The notes beneath the pieces were generated by a model. That model did not search any database. It worked only from the letters and a program-made list of their open reading frames with translations, and was not told the DNA's origin. Positions 6,658 to 13,630 of a stretch of 15,781 nt of DNA are shown piece by piece; position 1 is the stretch's first letter, and each line of letters opens with the position of its first letter. The translations under genes were made by a program, and so were the position numbers. Origin of the DNA: an uncultured Rubrobacteraceae bacterium (GTDB lineage Bacteria > Actinomycetota > Rubrobacteria > Rubrobacterales > Rubrobacteraceae); the NCBI GenBank assembly GCA_902805985.1, contig CADCUW010000131.1, forward strand, positions 3,060 through 18,840. The letters run 5' to 3'.

Positions 6658-7125
6658 CTATGGCCGTGGCTGGGCTGGACGGTCGAGGCGGGCCTCTTCC
6701 GGAACGTCCCCCATCACGACGATTGCCCCCGTCAGGCCCCGGCCTTCATCGTTGCCTACATTGGAGCCATAATAGTAATAGCCCGGGCCGTCGAGGGTGA
6801 CGTTGACCTTTCCTCGTGAAAAGTTCGGCAACCATATCCATTGGTAGTCACCATTGCTCGGCACCATCGCGCAGTGAGTGTTCGTGTCGTCATTGAAGAA
6901 CTCGATCTCGAGCTCGCCCGCATGGGGCATGACGATAACCGAGGGCGAATAGGTCAACTCATCTTCGGGAAGATGGACCTGGATGCTCATGCGCCCGTCG
7001 GATCCCTCCTCGACTTGCCCGATGCCTCCGTGGTTGAGCAGACGACCTATCGCCCCCCCGTTTTGCTTGTCCAGTCCAAGCTCGCTCACCACCTGGGACA
7101 TCTGCTTCTCTCTAGCCCTCGCCAC
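6658..7125 (-). CDS. Cupredoxin-like PQQ-locus protein lacking copper ligands
   Basis: A 155-residue protein whose second half reads as a cupredoxin beta-sandwich: IEFFNDDTNTHCAMV (about 74-88), then a Gly/Tyr-rich GPGYYYYGSNVGNDEGRGLTG (113-133) and a final strand AIVVMG. A blue-copper site would need Cys, His and Met in that last loop. Here Tyr/Gly, N125 and L131 occupy those places and only H84 remains, so copper binding is unlikely. No signal peptide or lipobox is seen. I chose GTG at 7125 because AAAGGAGG lies seven bases before it; the open frame extends to a TTG at 7164 without such a site. It ends 23 bases before the dehydrogenase, so the two are probably one operon and partners. From memory, mycobacterial PQQ loci encode a similar 'PQQ-associated' protein (the MSMEG_3727 type); I could not check this. 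Confidence 0.7.
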   Translation of the reverse strand: MARAREKQMSQVVSELGLDKQNGGAIGRLLNHGGIGQVEEGSDGRMSIQVHLPEDELTYSPSVIVMPHAGELEIEFFNDDTNTHCAMVPSNGDYQWIWLPNFSRGKVNVTLDGPGYYYYGSNVGNDEGRGLTGAIVVMGDVPEEARLDRPAQPRP

Positions 7126-7228
7126 CAGCTTGCCTCCTTTCCTGGTTTCCCCAACCTTTCGCAAAGTACCGTATATGCAAAGTACCGTTTTTATTACGTG
7201 GGCAACCCCCTATTTTTATGGTCGCCAC
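7112..7228 (-). CDS. Possible 38-residue leader ORF
   Basis: A GTG at 7228 stands eight bases after AAGGAGG and opens a 38-codon frame ending in TAG at 7112-7114, overlapping the start of the cupredoxin-like gene by 14 bases. The peptide starts MATIKIGGCPRNKNG and matches nothing I know. Its ribosome binding site and start lie in one unit of an imperfect direct repeat whose other unit contains the cupredoxin-like start. It may therefore be a by-product of that duplication, a translated leader that couples to the next gene, or a real small protein. Confidence 0.3.
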   Translation of the reverse strand: MATIKIGGCPRNKNGTLHIRYFAKGWGNQERRQAGGEG

Positions 7229-7275
7229 AGGTTTGACCTCCTTCCCTTCGCTTCCCCAAGCTTTTGCAAGGTACC
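7119..7275 (-). repeat. Imperfect direct repeat of about 55 bases in the cupredoxin/dehydrogenase leader
   Basis: Units at about 7119-7170 and 7222-7275 are offset by 103-105 bases. Each reads, on the minus strand, GGTACyTTGC, a short hairpin with a GGGG loop, a purine-rich GGAAGGAGG or GAAAGGAGG site, and GTGGCGA. The best part (7145-7170 against 7250-7275) matches at 22 of 26 positions. A third GGTACTTTGC lies between them at 7177-7186. Confidence 0.75.
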
Positions 7276-7388
7276 ATACAATCGAATTCCGAGCTAGTTC
7301 GTTATCTCTACTACGAAACAATCGTTTGTTATAGAATCAATTCAATTGCTGTTACGCTGAGGAATTTCGAAGGCAAAGGACTAGGTAG
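7276..7388 (-). promoter_or_regulatory. AT-rich upstream region of the cupredoxin-dehydrogenase operon
   Basis: This stretch between the Clp gene and the repeated leader is clearly richer in A and T than its surroundings. It holds an AACAA-TCGT-TTGTT inverted repeat near 7318-7331 (plus strand). It is the likely promoter region for the downstream operon, but I could not fix a convincing -35/-10 pair. Confidence 0.35.
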
Positions 7389-9368
7389 CTACTCTACCTT
7401 TCCCTCCTCGCCGGGCACTCCGTGGATTATCCTGAAGCAAAGCTTGCCTTCCCCGGCGCCGACGACCAGTTTGTCGCCTCGTTCGAGCGAACCTTCGAGG
7501 ACCATGCGCGAGAGTGCGTTATCCACCCGTCGCTGGATGGTGCGCCGCAGGGGCCGGGCGCCGAACTCGGGGTCGAAGCCCTCCTCGGCGATCAGTGCCA
7601 CGGCGGCGTCGGTGAACTCGATCCCGATCCCCTGGGCTTTCAGGCGTCTCGAAGTGTGGTCGAGGAATAGGCGCGAAATTTCCGCTATCTGGTCCCTGCC
7701 CAGGGAGCGGAACAGGATCACCTCGTCTATGCGGTTCACGAACTCGGGGCGCAGGGTGTCCCTGAGTAGCCGGTTCATGTCCTCCTTGAGCTCCTCGAAC
7801 GACTCGTTTTCCCGGGCGTGTGCCTTGATGCGCTCCGCCCCGAGGTTGCTCGTCATGATGACTACCGCGTTCTTGAAGTTCACGGTTCTACCCTGGGAGT
7901 CCGTGAGCCGTCCGTCGTCCAGGACCTGGAGCAGGACGTTGAACACGTCCGGGTGCGCTTTCTCGATCTCGTCGAGCAGCAACACCGAATACGGGCGGCG
8001 TCTCACGGACTCCGTCAACTGCCCGGCCTCCTCGTAGCCGACGTATCCCGGAGGCGCGCCGACGAGCCGCGACACCGTGTGCCTCTCCTGAAACTCCGAC
8101 ATGTCTATCCTGACCGTCGCCGCCTCAGCCCCGAAGAGGGCGTCGGCGAGCGCGCGCGAAAGCTCGGTCTTGCCGACGCCGGTGGGACCGAGGAACAGGA
8201 AGCTGCCGATGGGCCTGTTCGGGTCGGAGAGCCCCGCGCGGGCGCGTCTTATGGCTTCGGACACCGCCTCGACGGCCTCTTCCTGGCCGACGATGCGCTC
8301 GTGGAGCTGGCCTTCAAGGCGCAGCAGGCGCTCACGCTCCTCCTCGGTGAGCTGGCTCACCGGGATGCCGGTGGCCCGAGAGACGACCTCGGCGATGTCC
8401 TCGGCCGTCACCTCCGCCACCATTGGGCGACGATCGCCCCCGGATTCCTCGAACGGCTCGCGCGGGCCGGCCACCTGTTCCTGCGTCTTCCCGAAGTCCT
8501 CGGCGGCGACCGCGTCATCCTTCTGAAGACTCCTCAGCTCCTCTTCCAGAGCTTTCGTCTCCCCGCGTTTGATCTTCGCGCGCAAGCGCACCCTCGCCGA
8601 CGCCTGGTCCACAAGGTCGATAGCCTTATCCGGGAGGAAGCGGTTGGTAACGTAGCGGTCGGAGAGTTCGGCGGCGGCGACGATTGCCTCTTCGGTGATC
8701 CTGACGCAGTGGTGCGCCTCGTAGCGGTCCTTGAGGCCCCGCAGGATCTCGATAGCCTCGTCAACGGAGGGCTCGCCGATGAGGACCGGCTGCAAGCGGC
8801 GTTCCAGCGCCGCGTCCTTCTCTATGTTCTTGCGGTATTCGTCTATCGTGGTTGCGCCCACGAGACGCATCTCGCCGTATGCCAGGGCGGGCTTGAGCAT
8901 GTTGGAGGCGTCCATGGAGCCCTCTACCGCGCCGGCTCCGACCACGGTATGCAGCTCATCGAGAAAGATTATCTGGCCATCCGGGTTATCCCGGACCTCC
9001 TGTATGACCTTCTTGAGGCGCTCCTCGAACTCCCCGCGATACTGCGTCCCCGCGACCATTCCAGACAGGTCCAGCGCGAGGATGCGCTTATTGGCGAGCG
9101 TATCTGGGATCTCGTCGTTGACGATCCACTGGGCAAGCCCCTCGACGATGGCCGTCTTGCCGACGCCGGGATCCCCTATGAGCACAGGATTGTTCTTGGT
9201 TCTCCTGCAGAGGATCTCGATGATGGTCTCGACTTCTTCGATCCGCCCGATGACGGGGTCGAGTTTCCCTTCTTTGGCCATCCGCGTCAGGTCGCGGCTG
9301 TACTCGTCCACCATCGGCGTTGCACTGGTGGTGGTCCGAGACAGGTCGCTACTCCTGGCGGTATCCAC
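7389..9368 (-). CDS. ClpC/ClpA-type double AAA+ ATPase lacking the N-terminal domain
   Basis: A Hsp100 unfoldase with two AAA+ modules, 659 residues from GTG 9368 (664 from a TTG at 9383 that lacks a binding site). With TTG numbering, module 1 has Walker A GDPGVGKT at 70-77 and Walker B IIFLDE at 138-143. Module 2 has GPTGVGKT at 399-406, VLLLDE at 467-472 and sensor-2 GARPLRR near the end. The linker between them is short (about 270-325), as in ClpC/ClpE and unlike the long ClpB coiled coil. The double Clp_N repeat of ClpC/ClpB (about 150 residues) is absent: the protein begins at the linker before module 1, and an in-frame TAA at 9399-9401 blocks extension. The ClpP-docking loop (I/L-G-F/L) expected after [10 protein letters not shown] is not seen. 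It may act as a stand-alone unfoldase or disaggregase. Confidence 0.85.
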   Translation of the reverse strand: MDTARSSDLSRTTTSATPMVDEYSRDLTRMAKEGKLDPVIGRIEEVETIIEILCRRTKNNPVLIGDPGVGKTAIVEGLAQWIVNDEIPDTLANKRILALDLSGMVAGTQYRGEFEERLKKVIQEVRDNPDGQIIFLDELHTVVGAGAVEGSMDASNMLKPALAYGEMRLVGATTIDEYRKNIEKDAALERRLQPVLIGEPSVDEAIEILRGLKDRYEAHHCVRITEEAIVAAAELSDRYVTNRFLPDKAIDLVDQASARVRLRAKIKRGETKALEEELRSLQKDDAVAAEDFGKTQEQVAGPREPFEESGGDRRPMVAEVTAEDIAEVVSRATGIPVSQLTEEERERLLRLEGQLHERIVGQEEAVEAVSEAIRRARAGLSDPNRPIGSFLFLGPTGVGKTELSRALADALFGAEAATVRIDMSEFQERHTVSRLVGAPPGYVGYEEAGQLTESVRRRPYSVLLLDEIEKAHPDVFNVLLQVLDDGRLTDSQGRTVNFKNAVVIMTSNLGAERIKAHARENESFEELKEDMNRLLRDTLRPEFVNRIDEVILFRSLGRDQIAEISRLFLDHTSRRLKAQGIGIEFTDAAVALIAEEGFDPEFGARPLRRTIQRRVDNALSRMVLEGSLERGDKLVVGAGEGKLCFRIIHGVPGEEGKVE

Positions 9369-9411
9369 CCTGTCCTCACCCAAATCTTCGCTGGTGGGTT
9401 AGTGAGGCCCG

Positions 9412-9648
9412 ATGATCGATGCACTTCATCCTCGAAGTCCTACTGACGCGGGCACAACTGTGCACTTCGCCGGAGCTTCCCTGAGCGACGCCGGAAGGAG
9501 CCAGCGGGCGTAGTCTATCGCATCGGCGATGGCAGAGAACCCCGGCCACAGCGTCCCCCGGCTCTTCGCCGACCTCTGTACCGTCAAAGCCGCCTACACT
9601 TTCTTCGACCGCGTGAAGGCGCGGATAAGGAGTAGCCCGACCCTGTGA
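9412..9648 (+). pseudogene. Remnant of an IS4/Tn5-type transposase N-terminus
   Basis: Reading from ATG 9412, the frame gives HFAGASLSDAGRSQRA, an in-frame TAG at 9511-9513, then SIASAMAENPGHSVPRLFAD and KAAYTFFDRV before TGA at 9646. This follows the N-terminal DNA-binding domain of IS4-family Tn5-like transposases (typically ...F..A.LGD.R...RL...A..LA..P..S.P.A....A.KAAYRFF). The internal stop, the loss of everything after the KAAYRFF motif and the absence of the catalytic DDE domain show it is dead. It is divergent from the Clp gene and ends 24 bases before the second copy of the 61-residue gene. Terminal inverted repeats could not be identified. Confidence 0.65.
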
Positions 9649-9671
9649 ACGGTCCCTCGTAACGCGGGCCG

Positions 9672-9857
9672 TTACCAGTTCGTGGGCGGCCCCTGTTCGA
9701 GTTGGGCGACCCTTATTTCGAGGCCGACGAGGTACTCGGCGAGTTCGCGGGTCGCGCCAATCTGCACCAGTTTTTCTATACGCGGTTCGTAGAACCGTCG
9801 TTGAGCCTCTGCTATCTTTTGCGCGCCTTTAGCGGCTATGGGGTTGAGATCTTCCAC
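9672..9857 (-). CDS. Small helical protein of unknown function, copy 2 of 2
   Basis: A 61-residue protein from GTG 9857, with AGGAAAGG upstream. It has the same length as the 543-728 protein and is identical at 48 of 61 positions. The unchanged core is GATRELAEYLVGLEIR (residues 34-49); changes concentrate in the middle (residues 21-33) and are mostly conservative swaps of charged residues, as expected of proteins under selection rather than decaying copies. The final residue is Trp instead of Gln. Function is unknown. It is flanked by the transposase remnant on its 3' side and by a conserved leader block on its 5' side. Confidence 0.7.
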   Translation of the reverse strand: MEDLNPIAAKGAQKIAEAQRRFYEPRIEKLVQIGATRELAEYLVGLEIRVAQLEQGPPTNW

Positions 9858-9920
9858 GGCAATTTCCTTTCCTGATCGCCCTTCCGAATACTACCCCCTT
9901 TTACACGAAAGCGTCTAGCA
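9858..9920 (-). promoter_or_regulatory. Conserved leader/promoter block of the small duplicated gene, copy 2
   Basis: It carries the same CTACCCCCTTTTACACGAA run (9891-9909, plus strand) as copy 1, at almost the same distance from the start codon, with GTCTAGC following at 9913-9919. The bases between the block and the start codon are less conserved but stay alignable. Confidence 0.5.
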
Positions 9921-9976
9921 CACCCTTCATTCTTCCTGGTCTGCGCCGAGCGGGATGGCGGTCAAGGGTTGGGTAG

Positions 9977-10020
9977 AGCACTTAAGTGCTGGGGGCGGAA
10001 AGGTATTCCGCCCCCAGCAC
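9977..10020 (-). terminator. Ferredoxin terminator: perfect 15-bp stem with an adjoining palindrome
   Basis: GTGCTGGGGGCGGAA (9986-10000) pairs perfectly with TTCCGCCCCCAGCAC (10006-10020) around a five-base loop. It lies about 150 bases after the ferredoxin stop, with no gene between. AGCACTTAAGTGCT (9977-9990) is itself a perfect palindrome that overlaps one arm, so two competing folds are possible. No U-tract is present. Confidence 0.65.
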
Positions 10021-10168
10021 AAGCGATAAGCGAAACGGGCCCTATCCAGTTGGCGCGGCCGAGAGTGATTCGGTGACGTTCGCGCCGACGATGCGTCCGC
10101 GAGCCAGGCTGGTCCAAGGTTCTAAGAGGTCCCGGTTTGCCCCCGGGGACAGCTACACACTCTAACTA
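10021..10168. other. Non-coding 3' region of the ferredoxin gene
   Basis: The 148 bases between the terminator stem and the ferredoxin stop, with the preceding 9921-9976, hold no open frame with a binding site and no recognisable RNA. I see nothing specific in them. Confidence 0.4.
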
Positions 10169-10438
10169 CTATCTATCCAGCACCACGTCCGAAAGCGGGC
10201 TGCCGATGCAGATGAGGCGCCAGCCTTGCTCCAGATCAAGGGCGTCCAGTGCAGAAGCGAGGTCCTGGTCCATCTCGCCTTCGAGGCACTTTACAATACA
10301 GGTGGTGCAGGTGCCGCTGCGGCAGTTGTAGGGGAGCCTGAGCCCAGCGTCTTCGGCTTTTTCGAGGATGTACTCGTCCTCGGCGCACTCTATGGTTACG
10401 CCCCGGCGCCGAAAGGTTACCTTGTGGGTCTCCGCCAT
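10169..10438 (-). CDS. Plant-type [2Fe-2S] ferredoxin
   Basis: An 89-residue soluble electron carrier of the beta-grasp fold. The cluster ligands are C39, C44 and C47 in YNCRSGTCTTC (the C-x4-C-x2-C motif) and C77 in WRLICIG. Two further cysteines, C18 and C51, are not ligands. The ATG at 10438 follows AGGAG by four bases. It stands alone and is divergent from the MFS gene, with 268 bases between them that must hold both promoters. Family members pass electrons from a reductase to oxygenases or P450s. No such partner is in the window, so its redox partner is unknown. It is not obviously linked to the PQQ genes, from which a terminator separates it. Confidence 0.9.
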   Translation of the reverse strand: MAETHKVTFRRRGVTIECAEDEYILEKAEDAGLRLPYNCRSGTCTTCIVKCLEGEMDQDLASALDALDLEQGWRLICIGSPLSDVVLDR

Positions 10439-10706
10439 GTCTCTCCTGTTGGCTGTTGGGTGTTCTGGATTGTTCTAGCACATAGAAGGGAAGTAACAGT
10501 ACGTCGCCCGCTGCTCCACCAAGGGCGCTACGAGTTGCGTAGGTTACAATGGACTCGAAGGCTGCCACCACCATGCGCCTGCTGGGGAGTACCTCGGTTG
10601 CACCTTCGCGGAAGTCGTCCCGAACACGATGGCACGAGCAGCGAGAGAGGTACGACGGTGCGCCGCGCGATCTTGCTGCATTGGTCGAGGGTCACCGAAC
10701 CTCTGG
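10439..10706. promoter_or_regulatory. Divergent intergenic region, ferredoxin (-) and MFS exporter (+)
   Basis: The region must contain promoters for both genes. A TACAAT hexamer occurs upstream of the MFS gene but has no good -35 at the right distance. Nothing stronger was found. The region also includes an in-frame upstream extension of the MFS frame (from 10629). Confidence 0.35.
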
Positions 10707-11939
10707 ATGAATTTGGATTCTAGGGCACGGGTAAAGGAGCATTTCTCTCCGACGCGTTTTGCCCTACGCTCGAGGTCCTTTGGGATCTTCGCGGCCGGAA
10801 CCCTGGTAAGCCAGACAGGCGAGTGGATGACCTGGGTGACTTTGAACTGGGCTGTTCTCGAGTTTACCGGCTCCGCGTTGTACCTGGGTTTGATCAACGC
10901 CTGTCGGATGATTCCCGCTTTCTTGCTCAGCGTCCCGGCCGGCGTGCTTGCGGATCGCGGCGACCGTCGAAAGCTGTTGATCCTGCTGCAGGCCGGGATC
11001 ATGCCATCGACGTTATGCGTCGGGTACTTGCTGGCGGCGGAGAGTCCGTTCTGGCTGTTGGCCGCCGTGGTGACGCTGCGCTCGGTCTTGGCGGCCGTGG
11101 TCATCCCGGTTCGCAATTCCCTGATCCCGAATCTGGTGCCGGAGAGCCAGGTAGCCAGCGCGGTCGCGGTCGACACCGCCGTGCGAAACCTTGCCCGCAT
11201 CCTGGGACCGGGGATCGCCGGGACCTTGCTGGCCGTGATGGAGGTCGCGGATGTATTCTGGATCAGCGCGGGTAGCATCGTGGCCGTGTTGGTCTCTCTG
11301 TTCGTCGTTCGCCCGGAATCCAACAGGGAGGCCGTTTCCACCAACATAAAAACGGATATCCAGGAGGCGGCTGCTTACGTGAAGAACAGCCCGTCCGTCC
11401 AGTCGCTCCTGATCCTGGCCGTGGTGCCCATGGTGTTCGGGTTTCCTTACACCGCCATGATGCCGCTGTTTGCGGAGGATCTCTTGCAACTCGGGCCGGA
11501 AGGGCTCGGCGTCCTGCTTTCGGTCGCCGCGGCGGGCGCCCTCGTAGGATCGGCGTGGCTGTTCCTGGGCAACGAAACGGAAGGGGCGGGAAAGTGGCTG
11601 GTGTGTTCGATCATAGGCTTCGGCCTGTTCCTCCTCCTGTTCATGTTCGCGGAAACCCTCGTCACGGCAGCAATCATGATGTTCCTGGTGGGGCTCGCCA
11701 GCGCGACATACCGCACGATGAGCCGCGTCACCCTCCAGACGCGGGTGCCGGATCGGCTCCGTGGCCGAATCCTGAGCATCGCACTGATGGACAGAGGACT
11801 GATGCCGCTGGGAGCGATCATGATCGGCGCCGTCGCCACATGGGCGGGCGCCCTGTGGGCCGGGGTGGTCATGGGGGGCGGGTGCATCGCCATCACGCTG
11901 GTGGTGCTCGCCGCCAGACGACAAGTCTGGCACCTGTAG
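10707..11939 (+). CDS. MFS transporter, EntS/MFS_3-like exporter
   Basis: A 410-residue major facilitator of about 12 membrane segments. It starts, as usual for the MFS_3 (enterobactin exporter EntS-like) group, with a short cytoplasmic lead and FALRSRSFGIFAAGTLVSQTGEWM. The loop 2-3 motif appears as AGVLADRGDRRKLL, and segment 5 has NLARILGPGIAG. The second half contains the LRGRILSIALMDRGLMPLGA segment common in this group. Substrate cannot be told; family members export siderophores, drugs or other small molecules. The open frame begins at 10629, but the extra 26 residues are Arg/Cys-rich and unlike the family, so I prefer the ATG at 10707. Neither start has a strong binding site. Confidence 0.82.
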   Translation: MNLDSRARVKEHFSPTRFALRSRSFGIFAAGTLVSQTGEWMTWVTLNWAVLEFTGSALYLGLINACRMIPAFLLSVPAGVLADRGDRRKLLILLQAGIMPSTLCVGYLLAAESPFWLLAAVVTLRSVLAAVVIPVRNSLIPNLVPESQVASAVAVDTAVRNLARILGPGIAGTLLAVMEVADVFWISAGSIVAVLVSLFVVRPESNREAVSTNIKTDIQEAAAYVKNSPSVQSLLILAVVPMVFGFPYTAMMPLFAEDLLQLGPEGLGVLLSVAAAGALVGSAWLFLGNETEGAGKWLVCSIIGFGLFLLLFMFAETLVTAAIMMFLVGLASATYRTMSRVTLQTRVPDRLRGRILSIALMDRGLMPLGAIMIGAVATWAGALWAGVVMGGGCIAITLVVLAARRQVWHL

Positions 11940-12253
11940 ATCCCGAAGGCCGTCCCGCCGTGTCGGAGGGCCGGTCATCCCAGAGACCCCACCCACGCCG
12001 CCATCGGCCGCTTGGAGTTCGTCTTCGCTGGGCCGAGCCGATGGTCTCCAAGGAGTCTTCGCACAAGCGGTGGACGGTGATTAGAGTATCGTCGGTCTCG
12101 TCCCCTCAACCCGGAGAGAAAGCTCTGGGGGCCTTCCGATCGCGAGGATGTTGATCCTCCGGGGAGAGGGCAGCTTGGGTTACAGTACAAGCCTTCAGCT
12201 ACATAGCTTCGCAACCGCATGAAGAGTGAGTCGTCAAGAAGGGAGATGCTCTT
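11940..12253 (+). other. Intergenic leader before the dipeptidase, with interleaved inverted repeats
   Basis: No gene was recognised in these 314 bases. CCATCGGC (12001-12008) is complementary to GCCGATGG (12037-12044), and CTTGGAG (12011-12017) to CTCCAAG (12046-12052), in an interleaved order. A small hairpin GAGGAT/ATCCTC lies at 12144-12159, and a weak hairpin follows the MFS stop near 11949. AAGGGAG at about 12239-12245 is the dipeptidase ribosome binding site. Confidence 0.4.
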
Positions 12254-13312
12254 ATGGAACCGGGTGCATTTCCGGTAGTGTTCGACGGGCACAACGACGT
12301 ACTGTTGAGGCTCGGTGGGCCGGATGGGGGCGGGCCCGACGCTTTCTTCGAGCGCGGCGACCGGGGCCACCTGGATCTTCCCCGGGCAAAGGAGGGGGGC
12401 TTCGGGGGCGGCTTCTTTGCCGTCTGGATCCCCGCACCCAAAGAGCAGACGCCCGAACGGACGCCCGGGCCCGCTCCGGGGGTGCTTCCACCCGCACTTG
12501 ATGCCGCGTACGCGTTGCGCCAATCGATGGCCGCTACTGCCATGCTGTTCAAGATCGAGGATCGCTCGGACGGGAAGTTCCGCATCGTCCGGACCGTCGC
12601 CGAGCTGCAGCGGTGCTTGGACGAGAAAGTAATGGCGGCGGTGCTCCACATGGAGGGCGCCGATGCGATCGACACCGACCTAGACGCGCTGCACGTGCTC
12701 TACCGGGCGGGGCTACGCTCACTGGGCCTCGTCTGGGGCCGTCCGAACGCCTTCGCCGAGGGCGTCGCCGTGCACTTTCGACGCTCACCTGATACGGGGC
12801 CGGGGCTGACCGAAGCCGGCAGGGAGTTGGTCCGCGCCTGCAACAGCCTCCGCATCCTAATCGATGTGTCCCACCTAAACGAGCGAGGCTTCTGGGACGT
12901 GGCAGACCTTACAGACGCCCCGCTCGTCGCGAGCCACTCCAACGCTTACGCTCTCTGCGCCTCCACCCGGAACCTCACGGACCCGCAACTCGACGCCATA
13001 GCCGCCTCCGACGGAATGATCGGCCTCAACTTCGCGGTCAATTTCCTACGTGAGGACGCAGCCCGGGATGCGAGCACTCCGCTGGAAGTGATGGTCCGGC
13101 AGATCGACTACCTGGTAGAGCGAGTCGGGATCGACAGGGTAGGCTTCGGCTCCGATTTCGATGGGGTCTTGATATCGCGAGAGATAGGCGATGTGTCGGG
13201 CCTACCGAGGCTGATGTCGACGCTCAGGGACCGAGGCTACGACGACCAATCGCTACGAAAACTCGCTCATGAGAACTGGATCCGCGTCCTGCGCAAGACC
13301 TGGGGCGAGTAG
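12254..13312 (+). CDS. Membrane dipeptidase family (peptidase M19) hydrolase
   Basis: A 352-residue binuclear-zinc amidohydrolase-fold enzyme of the renal dipeptidase family, which cleaves dipeptides, including D-residue-containing ones. Zinc ligands fit the family: H13 and D15 in FDGHNDV, bridging E134 in HMEGAD, H207 in IDVSH, H228 in ASHSN, and catalytic-site D301 in GFGSDFDG. The GLT..GRELV..CNSL segment (184-198) and NLTD (240-243) are also typical. Length is normal (about 320-400). No signal peptide or lipid anchor is seen, so the bacterial enzyme is probably cytoplasmic. ATG 12254 follows AAGGGAG at about eight bases. It has no co-directional neighbour downstream; degenerate sequence follows it. 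Confidence 0.92.
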   Translation: MEPGAFPVVFDGHNDVLLRLGGPDGGGPDAFFERGDRGHLDLPRAKEGGFGGGFFAVWIPAPKEQTPERTPGPAPGVLPPALDAAYALRQSMAATAMLFKIEDRSDGKFRIVRTVAELQRCLDEKVMAAVLHMEGADAIDTDLDALHVLYRAGLRSLGLVWGRPNAFAEGVAVHFRRSPDTGPGLTEAGRELVRACNSLRILIDVSHLNERGFWDVADLTDAPLVASHSNAYALCASTRNLTDPQLDAIAASDGMIGLNFAVNFLREDAARDASTPLEVMVRQIDYLVERVGIDRVGFGSDFDGVLISREIGDVSGLPRLMSTLRDRGYDDQSLRKLAHENWIRVLRKTWGE

Positions 13313-13445
13313 AACTTGAATCAAGTGTGTGAACCCGATTTCCCAAGGTAGCGACGGCCCTACCAGACTTCAAGTACTTCGAGCCGGCCGCAAAGGAACT
13401 GGGGGTCCGGGGCCATGAGATCTCCGACGAACAGCTCAGGCGCCT
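13313..13445. other. Unassigned stretch after the dipeptidase; possible gene debris
   Basis: From about 13339 a plus-strand frame without a start codon gives a protein-like peptide, including LPDFKYFEPAAKELGVRGHE and then ISDEQLRRLPP. It then runs into the remnant that follows. I do not recognise its family. A 13-base palindrome ACTTGAaTCAAGT sits at 13314-13326. This could be the tail of a lost gene or chance. Confidence 0.3.
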
Positions 13446-13630
13446 CCCCCCTTGTGGTGTGAGCACGCCTCGCTCGGCGTCCACGAGCAGCTCGCAGTCG
13501 TCTGCGCCCCATCCCAGAAGGCTGTTCGGGCCGTGGTCGTCCATGGCCAAGATCCTCACGGCGGCGCGCCCGAGCACCCGCGTGGCGAACAGCTCATCGA
13601 CCACGATCCGGGGTTCGAAGGTGCAGGCGA
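13446..13630 (-). pseudogene. Decayed fragment of an unassigned protein gene
   Basis: On the minus strand the frame reads FEPRIVVDELFATRVLGRAA, later LLGWGADDCELLVDAERGVL. From memory this resembles the late part of actinobacterial secreted proteins of the LolA-like type, whose 'ELLVDAERGVLLR' segment is followed by about a hundred more residues. Here the similarity stops abruptly and the frame continues into unrelated sequence. The open frame extends from 13730 to 13224, overlapping the end of the dipeptidase antisense, and has no binding site. I read it as a pseudogene; the family assignment is tentative. Confidence 0.35.

Noticed and set aside
7112..7321. 69-codon minus-strand frame across the leader of the cupredoxin-like gene
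   Set aside because: Only the part after GTG 7228 has a ribosome binding site. The internal similarity of its two halves is explained by the DNA repeat.
7818..9446. 542-codon open frame on the plus strand
   Set aside because: It lies entirely antisense to the Clp ATPase, whose motifs are unambiguous. Long antisense frames are common in GC-rich DNA, and the translation shows no family motif.
10629..10706. 26-residue N-terminal extension of the MFS exporter
   Set aside because: It is rich in Arg and Cys, has no binding site and is absent from the usual architecture of the family.
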